From Actinomycetes bacterium (GTDB lineage Bacteria > Actinomycetota > Acidimicrobiia > Acidimicrobiales > Palsa-688), in NCBI GenBank assembly GCA_021787365.1, contig JAJYMB010000031.1, positions 1 through 64,000 of the forward strand: a stretch of DNA of 64,000 nt, read 5' to 3'. Within the stretch, counting starts at the first letter, position 1; every line of letters begins with the position of its first letter. The notes under the pieces are model-generated. The model searched no databases. It saw nothing but the letters and a program-made list of their open reading frames with translations, and was not told the DNA's origin. This document shows, one piece after another, positions 49,186 to 58,581 of this stretch. The position numbers and the translations under genes are program-made.

Positions 49186-50115
49186 TCAGTTTCCGAACAG
49201 CAGCTGGGGAAGTGGGGCAAGCAAGAACGCAAACAGGACCGGGGCCATAAAGACCAGCTGGGGGACCACGAGCGACATCGTCCGGCGGGCGGCGCTCCGC
49301 TCGACCTCTTCGCGCCGCTGCACACGGAGTTCGCTGGCTTGGTCGAGGAGAGCCCGGGCGAGATCCAAACCGCCGGCGGTGGCGGCAGCCAAGAACCGGT
49401 AGAAACGGGAGGCCGCCGGCTCGGCGGCCTCGGCTGCGATCAACTCGAACGCCCCCGTCTCGCCGTAGCCGGCGTTGATCAGGTGCACGGCGCGGCCCAG
49501 GTCGTCAACGACAGGCCCGCTCCCCCGAGCCACCAGGTCGGAGACAGCGACGACGAGGCTCTTGTGGCTCTCTATCTTCAGGGCGAGGACCGCCGCTACG
49601 GTAGGCAGGTCGCTGCGCACCGCCTCGTTGCGCCGCCTGGCGAGCACCTTTAATCTCTCGGGTAGCCGGCGGCTCCCGGCGTACAGGCCGGCCAGGAAAA
49701 ACAGCACCACCAACGAAGCCCGGCCCGTGAGCGCGCCGAGCGCCCCCAGCGCCAGCGGCGTCAGGGCCAACCACCGCAGGTACTGCCGGCGGTACTCCTC
49801 GACGCTGATACTGAGCCCCGCCTGACGCAAGGCGAGTTCCAGGTTGCCCCCCGGCGCGTTTCGCAGGGGACGGCTCGCCACCGCGACCAACGCGCCTGCC
49901 AGCGGCCCGAGCACGCGCCGAAGAACTTCACCGACCATCACAGGATTGTCGGGACCGCCGGGCGCACCGCCCAACTGCGACCGGGCCGTCTCCAAATAGA
50001 AAGCCATACGCGGCCCCGGTGGCCGCCGAGTGTGTGCGACCCGCACGCCGGCCCAAGCAACAGCGGTCCCCGCCGACGCGCCCGCCAGCGCAGCATCGAG
50101 CCCCACCGGTCCCAC
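49186..50115 (-). CDS. Type II secretion F-domain protein, TadC-like
   Basis: Hydrophobic C-terminal helices, LARRRNEAVRSDLPTVAAVLALKIES..., adjacent to TadB/TadA. Confidence 0.85.
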   Translation of the reverse strand: MGPVGLDAALAGASAGTAVAWAGVRVAHTRRPPGPRMAFYLETARSQLGGAPGGPDNPVMVGEVLRRVLGPLAGALVAVASRPLRNAPGGNLELALRQAGLSISVEEYRRQYLRWLALTPLALGALGALTGRASLVVLFFLAGLYAGSRRLPERLKVLARRRNEAVRSDLPTVAAVLALKIESHKSLVVAVSDLVARGSGPVVDDLGRAVHLINAGYGETGAFELIAAEAAEPAASRFYRFLAAATAGGLDLARALLDQASELRVQRREEVERSAARRTMSLVVPQLVFMAPVLFAFLLAPLPQLLFGN

Positions 50116-51033
50116 CTAGGGCTGCCTCCCCTCGGCGAACACACGCCTCGTCGTGGCGATCGGCCGCACCAGCCGGCGAGATACGGCGAGGCCGGCGAGC
50201 GACACCACCGCGCCGGCGAACACCACGACCAACCCTGCCGGCTGGGAAAAATAGTGCCGGTAGGCGCTGTTGGTCGTGCACAAGACGAACAGCACCACAT
50301 AGGGGAGCGCGAAACAGCCCCAAGTGGCCGCCCGCGACTGCGTCTGCAAGGTCCGGACTTTCTCAGCCAGCTGAAGGTCGGCCGTGATCTGGGAGCCAAG
50401 GTCCGACAGCACCCGGAGCACGGTCCCCGTGCCTTCCTCTATCGCCCCGGCAAAGGCGAGGAGAACCGGGTCGGAGATCGGGTCGGCCAGTTCCGCCCGT
50501 ACGGCCTCGAGAGCGGCCCGGTCGCCGACACGCCCCGCCAGCCGGGCGTAGCGCGCCATCGGCGGCCGGAGCGGCTCGGGGCCCGAACGGGACAGCTCCT
50601 CGAGCGCCTCGTGGAGCGTCGCCAGCCCCGCGCCCAGCACTCCGACGAGGTAGCGGAGAGCGTCGGGCCACGCGGCGCTCCGGGCTACCGCCAGTTTCCG
50701 CCTCTCAGACGACCAGTAGGCATAGGGGACAGCGCCGGCGGCCCCCGCCGGCAGAGCTGCCACCACCGCGGTCCGGGATATGGCGAAAAGCACAATAAAC
50801 ACGGCGAGAGCAACACCGGCCGAGACGGCGACGAACTGCCGAGCGGTCACCCCCGCCCCGGCCTGCGACAGCCACACCTGGAACGGCACTCTGCGACCCG
50901 CTCGCCGGCGCCCCAACACCGCACCCCGCCTCCGCTCCGCGCCACGACGACCCGGCAGGACACCTTCGCCGGACACCAACCGCGCCAGCGCCCAGGCACA
51001 GCACCCGGCGCAAATGGCGGCTAGTACGCTCAC
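50116..51033 (-). CDS. Type II secretion F-domain protein, TadB-like (GTG start, GTGA overlap with tadA)
   Basis: SVLAAICAGCCAWALARLVSGEG...PDALRYLVGVLGAGLATLHEALEELS.... Confidence 0.85.
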   Translation of the reverse strand: MSVLAAICAGCCAWALARLVSGEGVLPGRRGAERRRGAVLGRRRAGRRVPFQVWLSQAGAGVTARQFVAVSAGVALAVFIVLFAISRTAVVAALPAGAAGAVPYAYWSSERRKLAVARSAAWPDALRYLVGVLGAGLATLHEALEELSRSGPEPLRPPMARYARLAGRVGDRAALEAVRAELADPISDPVLLAFAGAIEEGTGTVLRVLSDLGSQITADLQLAEKVRTLQTQSRAATWGCFALPYVVLFVLCTTNSAYRHYFSQPAGLVVVFAGAVVSLAGLAVSRRLVRPIATTRRVFAEGRQP

Positions 51034-52316
51034 CAGACGACCTCGGCACCCTTCAGCACGTCGGCCAGCTCCAAGCCGTAGCGGGCCAACAAGCGGTTGC
51101 AGCGGCGCTCGAGCCTTTCTCCCACTGCCCCACTGCGCAGCTCCATGGGCTCGCCGATATCGCTCCGGCTGAAAATAGGCGTCACCGCGACGCCTCCCGT
51201 CGCCGTGCTGAGCTGGGGCGGAACGACCGCTATCTCTGTAATCTGGCGCCTCGCGAGCTCTCCCGAGTCGTCGATGTCGCAATAGACCACCACGTCGAAC
51301 ATGGCCGCAAAGCGCGCCTCGATCTCCGCGAAAGGGGTGGCGGGCACGGCTTTCGTAGCGCAGACGGCGAGAGCTTCGAACGCGCCGGCCGTGTCCTCGG
51401 CGTGAACGGCCGCCACAATGCCCACCCCGAGCGTCCCGGCCATGAGCAGTTCCCAGGCCTCGGGGCCTTTTAGCTCGCCCAGCACGATCAGCTCAGGTGA
51501 AGCCACCCGCGCCGAGCGCACGAGATCTGCCAGCGACTCGACCTTCGAGGCTTGCCAGTACTCGCCGTTCAAGAGAGGGGCGTTCAGTTCTCGCTGCTCC
51601 TCGGCGCAGATCGTACGCCGGTTGGGAGGCGCTGCCCGCAACAACGCCTCGAGAAGCGTGGTCTTCCCCGCGCCAGGTGCCCCTGCCACCAGCATGCGCA
51701 CCCGCCGGATGCGCATCAAGACCTCCAGGAACGTGGCCGCTTCGGGTACCAAGGAGCCAAATGACACGAGGTCGCGCAGGGTGGTATTGCGCTTTTGTGG
51801 CACCCTCAAGCTAAACGACACCGTCCCGTCGATCCTCGGCGGCACCGATACCGACAGGCGTGCCTGGCGCCCACCTGGGAGGATGACCCGCACGCCGTCG
51901 ACCTTTGGGTGCGAAGCGTCGAAGTTTTCTCCGACCGCGGCCACCAAGCGCTGCAAGACTGCGAGCACCGCCCCGGCTTGCGCCGGCGCTTCGCTGTAGC
52001 GGGTCGCCCCTCCCACCAACCGCGCCGTTATCTCGCCGTCGAAACCGTAAATCTCCTCCACCAGAGGGTCCTCCACCAGCTGGTCCAACTGGGCGCCAAT
52101 ACCCACGAGCTCCGTCATAAGGCGCTCGACTACGTCGGCCGGGTCGACAAAAGGCGCCAGGCCGGCCAGCGCGCCACGCATAAGCTGTCTCTGAAAACGC
52201 TCGGTCTCGGATTCGACGAGCCGCCTCGCCGCCCCGGGGTCGGCGCCGACGTCGATATCCCTCGCCGCCAGCAGCCCGAGGACGCGGCCCCGCAATTGCT
52301 CGAACGCCGTCGCCAT
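51030..52316 (-). CDS. tadA: CpaF/TadA family secretion ATPase
   Basis: VAGAPGAGKTTLLEALLRAAPPNRRTICAEEQRELN; ASPELIVLGELKGPEAWELLMAGTLG. Confidence 0.93.
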   Translation of the reverse strand: MATAFEQLRGRVLGLLAARDIDVGADPGAARRLVESETERFQRQLMRGALAGLAPFVDPADVVERLMTELVGIGAQLDQLVEDPLVEEIYGFDGEITARLVGGATRYSEAPAQAGAVLAVLQRLVAAVGENFDASHPKVDGVRVILPGGRQARLSVSVPPRIDGTVSFSLRVPQKRNTTLRDLVSFGSLVPEAATFLEVLMRIRRVRMLVAGAPGAGKTTLLEALLRAAPPNRRTICAEEQRELNAPLLNGEYWQASKVESLADLVRSARVASPELIVLGELKGPEAWELLMAGTLGVGIVAAVHAEDTAGAFEALAVCATKAVPATPFAEIEARFAAMFDVVVYCDIDDSGELARRQITEIAVVPPQLSTATGGVAVTPIFSRSDIGEPMELRSGAVGERLERRCNRLLARYGLELADVLKGAEVVW

Positions 52317-53608
52317 CAGGTCCTCCCCGACCCGTTGGAAGCCGCGGCCAGCGCGACGTTGTCACCTCGCTGGCGAGGGCCAGTTGGACCGCCCAGGGTC
52401 TCGCCGGGGCCACCCCCGACCGGCGCAACGGCCGAGACCGACTTGGCCGTGAGCTCCCGGACGGCGTCGAAAAACGCGCCCCTCCGGACGAGCTCGCCGT
52501 TCCAGCGGGCACGCCCCACGGCCGGGTCCTCTGGCAGGAAGGCAAAGCCAGCAAAGCGATGGCGGCCCGTATTGGACTCGACAACCGAGCGCAGGTGCTC
52601 CCGCTCGTACCGGCTGGACCTGGCCCGGCCAAAGGCCGCAAACGCCGGCGCCCCCACGCCCGCGGCCAATGCGGCCGCCTTCCACTGCACGAGCCTGCCC
52701 GCCCCCTCGGGGTCGGCGGCCGCCAGGACGACAATCGAAGCCGCCAAGCGCAGGACGGCGAGCGCCGAGCTAGGGCGCTGGCGCGCCCCGCCCAGCCCCA
52801 CCAGCCACGACGTCTCGACCAGCACGTAGTTGTAACGCAAGGTCGCCTCCCCGAGAAACCTTTCCAGTTCGAAGGGGTTTATCGGTTGCGCGATGGTGGG
52901 AGCGGCGCAGACCACATCGAAGTGCCCTACCGGCCCCGGAGCGCCCGGCCTTGGTGGGGAAAGGGCCTCGGGCAGGGCAGGAAGGCCCTGCGCGGCGCGC
53001 GACAAGGCCCAAGGCAAGCCGCCCTCGGGCGAACGTGACAGGCGCGAAAGCATTACCGGCGCCACCTCTTCGGCCTCGACGAGCAGCACGCGGCCCCGCC
53101 TCGACAACTGCTCCGCCGCAGCCACAAGAGCTTCCGAAAGCCCGGCCCCCCCGCTCACCTTCGTCCAGGCGCCAACCACGCCCGGGCCCCTCCGGCCGTT
53201 CCCGTCTCCCTCGGGCACGAATGCCCCCTCCTCGGACCGGTACAGCGCCCTCAATTTCGGTCTCGATTCCACGGCCTCGCGCACCGCGGCCAATAGCTCG
53301 GCCGGCGAAAGCGAAGCGGGCAGCACCTGGTCCGGCCCGAGGCCGCTCACGTACTGGTGCCCGGCGCCTCGCGCCTGGTCGAACACCCCTACCACGTGCA
53401 CGCCGTAGCTCTCCGCCCGAGATATGTCCGCGACGGAGAAAGTACGCATGATGTCGTCGAGCACGAGCACATCGAGCCCACCGAGAGCTTTCTCCAGGCC
53501 GGGGCGGTCCATCACGACCTCGATGCTCACGTCCTGGCTATGGTCCCGGACGTAACTGCGCAGGGCGGCGCTCCAAGGCGCCGTGGTCGCCGCCAGGCCT
53601 ACCCTCAC
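52316..53608 (-). CDS. TadZ/CpaE-like protein with degenerate P-loop
   Basis: Receiver-like N-terminus; VSGGAGLSEALVAAAEQLSRRGRVLLVEAEE in the place of KGGVGKT...; position in the Tad locus. Confidence 0.75.
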   Translation of the reverse strand: MRVGLAATTAPWSAALRSYVRDHSQDVSIEVVMDRPGLEKALGGLDVLVLDDIMRTFSVADISRAESYGVHVVGVFDQARGAGHQYVSGLGPDQVLPASLSPAELLAAVREAVESRPKLRALYRSEEGAFVPEGDGNGRRGPGVVGAWTKVSGGAGLSEALVAAAEQLSRRGRVLLVEAEEVAPVMLSRLSRSPEGGLPWALSRAAQGLPALPEALSPPRPGAPGPVGHFDVVCAAPTIAQPINPFELERFLGEATLRYNYVLVETSWLVGLGGARQRPSSALAVLRLAASIVVLAAADPEGAGRLVQWKAAALAAGVGAPAFAAFGRARSSRYEREHLRSVVESNTGRHRFAGFAFLPEDPAVGRARWNGELVRRGAFFDAVRELTAKSVSAVAPVGGGPGETLGGPTGPRQRGDNVALAAASNGSGRT

Positions 53609-54387
53609 CGGGTGGAGCCCTTCCGGAGCGCACCGCGGGGCGCCGGCTCGTACGCGACGTGCGCGGCCCGCTGTTCACCACTCGAACGCACGAGTTCGAT
53701 CCCGCCGGCCCCGCCCGCTCCAGCACCTCCGCCCGCCAGAGCAGCCGCTATCCGCAAGGCCGCTTGCTTGCCGACGGCCACGACCACGTAATAGTTCGTG
53801 GACGAGCCGAGGAGGGCGCCGTTGCCCAACGAGGGCGCCACGGCCACAATTCGAAGGCCCTGCGCCACATAGTGCGCGCCACCCGCTCCATTGCCCGCGA
53901 TCACGTCCACCCGGTCACCGGGCGCGAGCCTCCCGCCCACCGCTTGGTCGATAGGGACGGCAATGCTCATCTCCCCGAGCACTGGGCCTTTGGCCGGCAT
54001 TGATATTTCGCTCGAAGTCACCGGTTCGCCCGCCGGTATCGGCACGGTTGCGACCCAGCCCTCGCCCAGTTGGGGTGGCGTCACCAAGCCCCGCAACAGC
54101 GACCGGTCCACCGAATGCACTCTGACAAGGCGTGTGTCGCCGGCGTCTACGGGTGCTCCCGCCGGCAATTCCGACCTCGTCACCACGATTTCTGTCATGG
54201 CCGAACGCCCCTGGAGCGCCTCGTACGCGAACCCGGCTGCGAGCACCCCGAGGGCAACCGGGACTGCCACCCCTGCCGTCACGCGCCGCGGCCGGCGCTG
54301 GCGGCGCAAGCCTGCCGGCGCGAAACCAGCGCCTGGAGGCTCGTCGCCCCCCTCCGAGGCCCGGGCGGGGCGAAGCTCAGCGCGCAC
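53605..54387 (-). CDS. CpaB/RcpC-like SAF-domain pilus protein
   Basis: VVTRSELPAGAPVDAGDTRLVRVHSVD...MSIAVPIDQAVGGRLAPGDRVDVIAGN. Confidence 0.85.
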   Translation of the reverse strand: MRAELRPARASEGGDEPPGAGFAPAGLRRQRRPRRVTAGVAVPVALGVLAAGFAYEALQGRSAMTEIVVTRSELPAGAPVDAGDTRLVRVHSVDRSLLRGLVTPPQLGEGWVATVPIPAGEPVTSSEISMPAKGPVLGEMSIAVPIDQAVGGRLAPGDRVDVIAGNGAGGAHYVAQGLRIVAVAPSLGNGALLGSSTNYYVVVAVGKQAALRIAAALAGGGAGAGGAGGIELVRSSGEQRAAHVAYEPAPRGALRKGSTR

Positions 54388-55096
54388 CAGTCACCGCCAC
54401 AGCTAGGCCCGAGAGCGCCAACAACGGCCCGAGCGCTACAGGTCTTCGCCCCCTCACCAACCCCGGGCGGGCCCCCTCCCGCAGTCGTCCCCAGGCGCCG
54501 GCCGTCATGACCGAGCACGCCAGCGCCACCACCGTGCCCGCCGGCGAGGCCGCACCGGCGCCCAACGCCACGAGGCACGCCATCCTCGCATCCCCAAAAC
54601 CGAGGCTTCCCGGCGCCAATACCGCCCAGGTGGCGAACACCGCCCAGGAAGCGAGCGCGCACGCCCCGCCCCGCACGAGCGGGCCCCAGTCCCCTGTCAA
54701 AGAGCAGACCAGAGCGGCCAAAACGGCGGTCGTCCCAGTGGCCGCGCGCACCAAAAGCGTCGGCACGACTCGCTCGGCGAGATCTACCAACCCGAGCAAT
54801 GCGACCATCACCGCCCAGGGGACCACCCACCCCCACTCCGCCAGCCGCGTTGGCCCCGAAGACCCGTGAAGCCCGCCGGCCAGGACGAGCGGCGCCGTCA
54901 CCACCGCGGCCGCCGTCGCCCCGGCAACCGCCCACACCACCCGCCGGCGGGCCCAAGTTGACACCGGCAATACCAGGCCGTTTTTCGTCCCCGCCCGGGC
55001 CAAAGCCACGGCCCCGGCCAACAAACGGCTGCCCGGGGCCCACCAGCTGACGATGGCCGCGACGCCACTAACGCCAGCGGCGAGAATGATTAGCAC
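54377..55096 (-). CDS. Prepilin peptidase (A24, TadV/CpaA-like)
   Basis: SLGFGDARMACLVALGAGA motif; multi-TM. Confidence 0.85.
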   Translation of the reverse strand: MLIILAAGVSGVAAIVSWWAPGSRLLAGAVALARAGTKNGLVLPVSTWARRRVVWAVAGATAAAVVTAPLVLAGGLHGSSGPTRLAEWGWVVPWAVMVALLGLVDLAERVVPTLLVRAATGTTAVLAALVCSLTGDWGPLVRGGACALASWAVFATWAVLAPGSLGFGDARMACLVALGAGAASPAGTVVALACSVMTAGAWGRLREGARPGLVRGRRPVALGPLLALSGLAVAVTGAR

Positions 55097-55332
55097 GCCT
55101 CACCCACCCCTGCCACTACCTCCACCCTCTTACCGGCCCGCGTGCACCGCCAGTTTCAACAACTTTCTCGCGGCTCCTGCCATGGCGGACTGTTCGCAAT
55201 TACAGCACCCCGAAGGCGGCGCATCAAGAGGCAAACATTCGCTCGCAAACCACAACCTGGCAATTTTCAGCGCTGTAACTTAGCGACCGAATTCAGTGAC
55301 TTGTAACGGTACGGAAGGTGTGCCTCCCGAAA

Positions 55333-56415
55333 TCAATGCCGATTGAGCAGCGATTCGTACAATTCGAGGTAGCGACGCGCGAGCGCGTCGAGGGAGAGCT
55401 CGGCCGCCCGGAGGCGGGCGGAAGCCCGCATTGCCTTCACTTCTGGCCCGCCGGCGAGCGCTTCGCCTAGCGCGGACGCCAAGGCGCCAGGGTCGCCCGG
55501 CGGCACCAACAGAGCGTCCCGTCCCGGGCGGGCGACGCTGCGGTACCCGGGGATGTCGCTCGCGACCACGGCTGCGCCGGCCGCCATGCCCTCGAGGAGC
55601 ACGATCCCGAAGCTCTCGCCGTGGAGCGAGGGGGCCACGAGGACATCGGCGCCCTTCAGGCGGCGCAGCTTCTCCTCTTCGCTCACGGTCCCCAGCCACA
55701 CGAAACGACGGTCGCCGAGTGTCTTTTCGCGTATCGCGGCGGTTTGCGGGCCCTCGCCGGCCACCCACACCTGAGCCTTCAGGCCGCCGCGCACCACGGC
55801 TTCGACGAGCACACCGAGACCCTTCCTCGGCTCGTGCCGGCCAACGAAGAGCACGGTCGGCCCCTCCGTCGGCCATGGTTCGGCAGCGCGTACCGCCGCC
55901 ACGTCGACACCGTTCCAAACCAGTTCGTACCTGCCCCCTAGAGCTTGGCGCGCCGTGTCGACGGCGAGGTCCGAAACGGCGCAACGCAGTGCCAGACGCG
56001 ATACGGCCCAGCGGGCCGGGCGCCGCACGGCTCGGTACCACGAGATGGTGCCGGCACGGTGGAACGTCCCGACGAGCGGCCCGTCGCTGAAGACGAGGGC
56101 GGTCAGCGCCGGCCCCGGCACCAGGGGCTCGTGGATGTGCACGGTGTCGAAACGTTCGTCGCGAAGGGACCTGATCGTGCGGAGGGCCGCCGCAGGATCG
56201 GGCGCTATCGGGGCTACGGAACCGTTACCCGCAGCGGGCACCGAGGCCCCGAGCGGCGTTACCCAGGCGGCGGGGGGCGGCCCGTCGCAGGGGGCCAGGA
56301 CCCGAGCCTCGACGCCGAGCGCCCGCATTGCCCGCGCGATCCCCATCACCTGCCCCTGCACTCCCCCCGGGATGCTCAAGCTGTAGGGGCAGACCATGCC
56401 CACACGAAGGTCCAC
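55333..56415 (-). CDS. pimA: GT4 glycosyltransferase, phosphatidylinositol mannosyltransferase PimA-like
   Basis: RVGMVCPYSLSIPGGVQGQVMGIARAMRALGVEARVLAP ... SLHGESFGIVLLEGMAAGAAVVASDIPGYRSV. Confidence 0.9.
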   Translation of the reverse strand: MDLRVGMVCPYSLSIPGGVQGQVMGIARAMRALGVEARVLAPCDGPPPAAWVTPLGASVPAAGNGSVAPIAPDPAAALRTIRSLRDERFDTVHIHEPLVPGPALTALVFSDGPLVGTFHRAGTISWYRAVRRPARWAVSRLALRCAVSDLAVDTARQALGGRYELVWNGVDVAAVRAAEPWPTEGPTVLFVGRHEPRKGLGVLVEAVVRGGLKAQVWVAGEGPQTAAIREKTLGDRRFVWLGTVSEEEKLRRLKGADVLVAPSLHGESFGIVLLEGMAAGAAVVASDIPGYRSVARPGRDALLVPPGDPGALASALGEALAGGPEVKAMRASARLRAAELSLDALARRYLELYESLLNRH

Positions 56416-56421
56416 CGCGTC

Positions 56422-57423
56422 TCAATGGCTTCCGGGTGACACCTCGGCGCGCTTGGCCTCCTGCGCCTGTACCTCTCGGGCCTGCCGCCTGCGGGCGCCG
56501 GCCGACCCGGCCCAGGTCCTGAAGTTCCGGAGCGGCGGGTCGTCGGGCCAGTTGGGCTGCACGAGGTGCCACTGGGTAGGTGCGTGGCGCACCAGATCCT
56601 CGAGCTGCCGGGCGAGCTCCTGGGTGCCGAGGCGCACCCGCTCACGGAACTTTCCCGGCAGGGATCCGAGCTCGAGCGGCGGGCGGAAGACCAGGGTGTG
56701 CGACTCGGCCTCGCGGCCGTAGTAGATCGCGGCCGGGACGAGAGGCGCGCCCGAGCGCAGGGCCAGGGTGACGGGGCCGGCGGGCAGCATCAGCTTGGCG
56801 CCGAACAGGTCGACCTCGACCCCGCTCGTCTGGCCCACCAACCGGTCGCAAAGCAAGCAGAGCGCCTCGCCCGAAGCCAGGGCGCTCAGCATCGCCGCCC
56901 CGGCACCCTGTCCCACCGGCACGACCTTCATCCCGAGGCGGGAACGGAACTGCACGAACCACTCGAAGACCTCTGGAGGTTCCAGCGGCTCGACGGCCGC
57001 TGTAACAGGTACCCCGCCCCGCACCAGGTATATCGCCCCCCATTCCCAACCCCCGAGATGAGGCGCCGCAATGATCGCCCCGCGGCCGGCGGCGAGGGCG
57101 GCGTCTAGGTGCTCCCGGCCGACCGTGATGATGCCCGCCTCCACCTCGGCGTCCGAAAGCGTGGGCAAGCGCAGGCTCTCGGCCCAGTAGCGGCCGTAGT
57201 TGGCGAACACCTGGCCCACCATCCTGCGTACCTCCCGCTCCTGGAGCGGCCGTCCCATGGCGCGACCCATGTGGGACGCAACCAGCGCCCGCCGGCCGTC
57301 GTAATCGGGTAGAGCAGCTATGGCCCGGCCCACGGCGCGCCCGAGCGAGCAGGCCAGGTCCCCTGACAACGCCGCTGCGACAGCGGCCGCAGCCTGGTAC
57401 ACGGCGAGCTGCTTGCTCAGCAC
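56422..57423 (-). CDS. Lipid A/PIM acyltransferase family (PatA-like)
   Basis: RGAIIAAPHLGGWEWGAIYLV; LLCDRLVGQTSGVEVDLFGAK; adjacent to pimA. Confidence 0.9.
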   Translation of the reverse strand: MLSKQLAVYQAAAAVAAALSGDLACSLGRAVGRAIAALPDYDGRRALVASHMGRAMGRPLQEREVRRMVGQVFANYGRYWAESLRLPTLSDAEVEAGIITVGREHLDAALAAGRGAIIAAPHLGGWEWGAIYLVRGGVPVTAAVEPLEPPEVFEWFVQFRSRLGMKVVPVGQGAGAAMLSALASGEALCLLCDRLVGQTSGVEVDLFGAKLMLPAGPVTLALRSGAPLVPAAIYYGREAESHTLVFRPPLELGSLPGKFRERVRLGTQELARQLEDLVRHAPTQWHLVQPNWPDDPPLRNFRTWAGSAGARRRQAREVQAQEAKRAEVSPGSH

Positions 57424-57517
57424 GGACGGGCCTCGTTAGACATTGGCCTGAACGCTACGCGACTCCAGCCGCCCCCGGCAGCACCGGCACTTCCAGGTGC
57501 CACTGAGCTGGGCCCTG

Positions 57518-58327
57518 CTAATCCTGGCGGCGGCGGGCGGCACGGCGCTCGTGCCAACGCCCCCCGCCCCTGGCTGGCCGCCGCGTGCCGGCGAAGAACC
57601 GCGTGCCGGCGGCCGAGCCGGTACCCCGCTGGGGCCGGGCCCGCCAGGCGGCGTCCTTGCCCGCCAGCTCCTCCCGCCAGGCCCTCCACCGAAGGGCGAC
57701 GGTGCCCCGCTGCAACGGCACGCGCGCCAGTGGTGCCGGCGGGGGCGGCTTCCCCGCCTGGCGCCAGACGACCACGAAGCGCTGCGCCGCTGTAATGCAG
57801 GAGAGGGCGAAGACGGCGCCCAGAAGCCATAGCATCTCGGCCGAGAACGCTAGGGAGGCACAGATCACGACGACCCGCTCGCCCCGCTCCATCAGGCCGG
57901 CCTTGGCGTCGATGCCGAGGGCGTCAGCCTTGGCACGGATGTACGACACGAGCTGTGACACCCCGAGCACGGCCAAGGGCACGAGGGCAGCGTGGCCACC
58001 GAAGCGGTCTTGGGCGTACCAGGCGATCCCGGCGAGCACGACCGTGTCGTTGACCCGGTCGCCCACCGAGTCGAAGAACGCTCCCCGCCGGCTCGTCCGC
58101 CCGGCGGCCTTCGCGAGGCTGCCATCGAAGAGGTCCGGAAGAGCCGAGGCGATGTACACGAGCAGGCCGATCAGCAGATGACCAGTTGCTATGGCCCAGG
58201 CGGCCGGTACGGCGAGCAATATACCGGTAGCAGTCAGGTGGTCGGGGGACAACCCCGTGCGCCGCAAGACCCGGCCGGCGGGTGCCACGGCCCGGTCCAC
58301 GGCCGTCCGGAAGCGTGCGTCGAACAA
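57518..58327 (-). CDS. CDP-alcohol phosphatidyltransferase (PIP synthase-like)
   Basis: DLFDGSLAKAAGRTSRRGAFFDSVGDRVNDTVVL; operon with PatA/PimA-like genes. Confidence 0.9.
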   Translation of the reverse strand: MFDARFRTAVDRAVAPAGRVLRRTGLSPDHLTATGILLAVPAAWAIATGHLLIGLLVYIASALPDLFDGSLAKAAGRTSRRGAFFDSVGDRVNDTVVLAGIAWYAQDRFGGHAALVPLAVLGVSQLVSYIRAKADALGIDAKAGLMERGERVVVICASLAFSAEMLWLLGAVFALSCITAAQRFVVVWRQAGKPPPPAPLARVPLQRGTVALRWRAWREELAGKDAAWRARPQRGTGSAAGTRFFAGTRRPARGGGRWHERRAARRRQD

Positions 58328-58581
58328 CTACTGCTCCTATGAGGGCCTTGTTCCTCGCTCGAAAGCGTACCGTGTTTGCCGCCCAGCCCGGCTGCTAAGC
58401 CAACACGGCCCCCCCTACCAGCCCAGCAGTGCCCCCCTCCCCCCGGGGCTGGGCCCGCAACCCTGCCCGCCCCCAACCCCTCCATGGCCCCTGCCAGCCG
58501 GCGCGACCACCAGAGGCAGGGAGTAGCCTGGGGTCGGCCGCACCCGGACGGCCGGAAGGGGACAACCTAGGAGGTGCTCGC

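Noticed and set aside
55200-55278. TTACAGC ... GCTGTAA inverted repeat upstream of the Tad operon
   Set aside because: Arms of 7 bp separated by ~65 bp are weak evidence for an operator.
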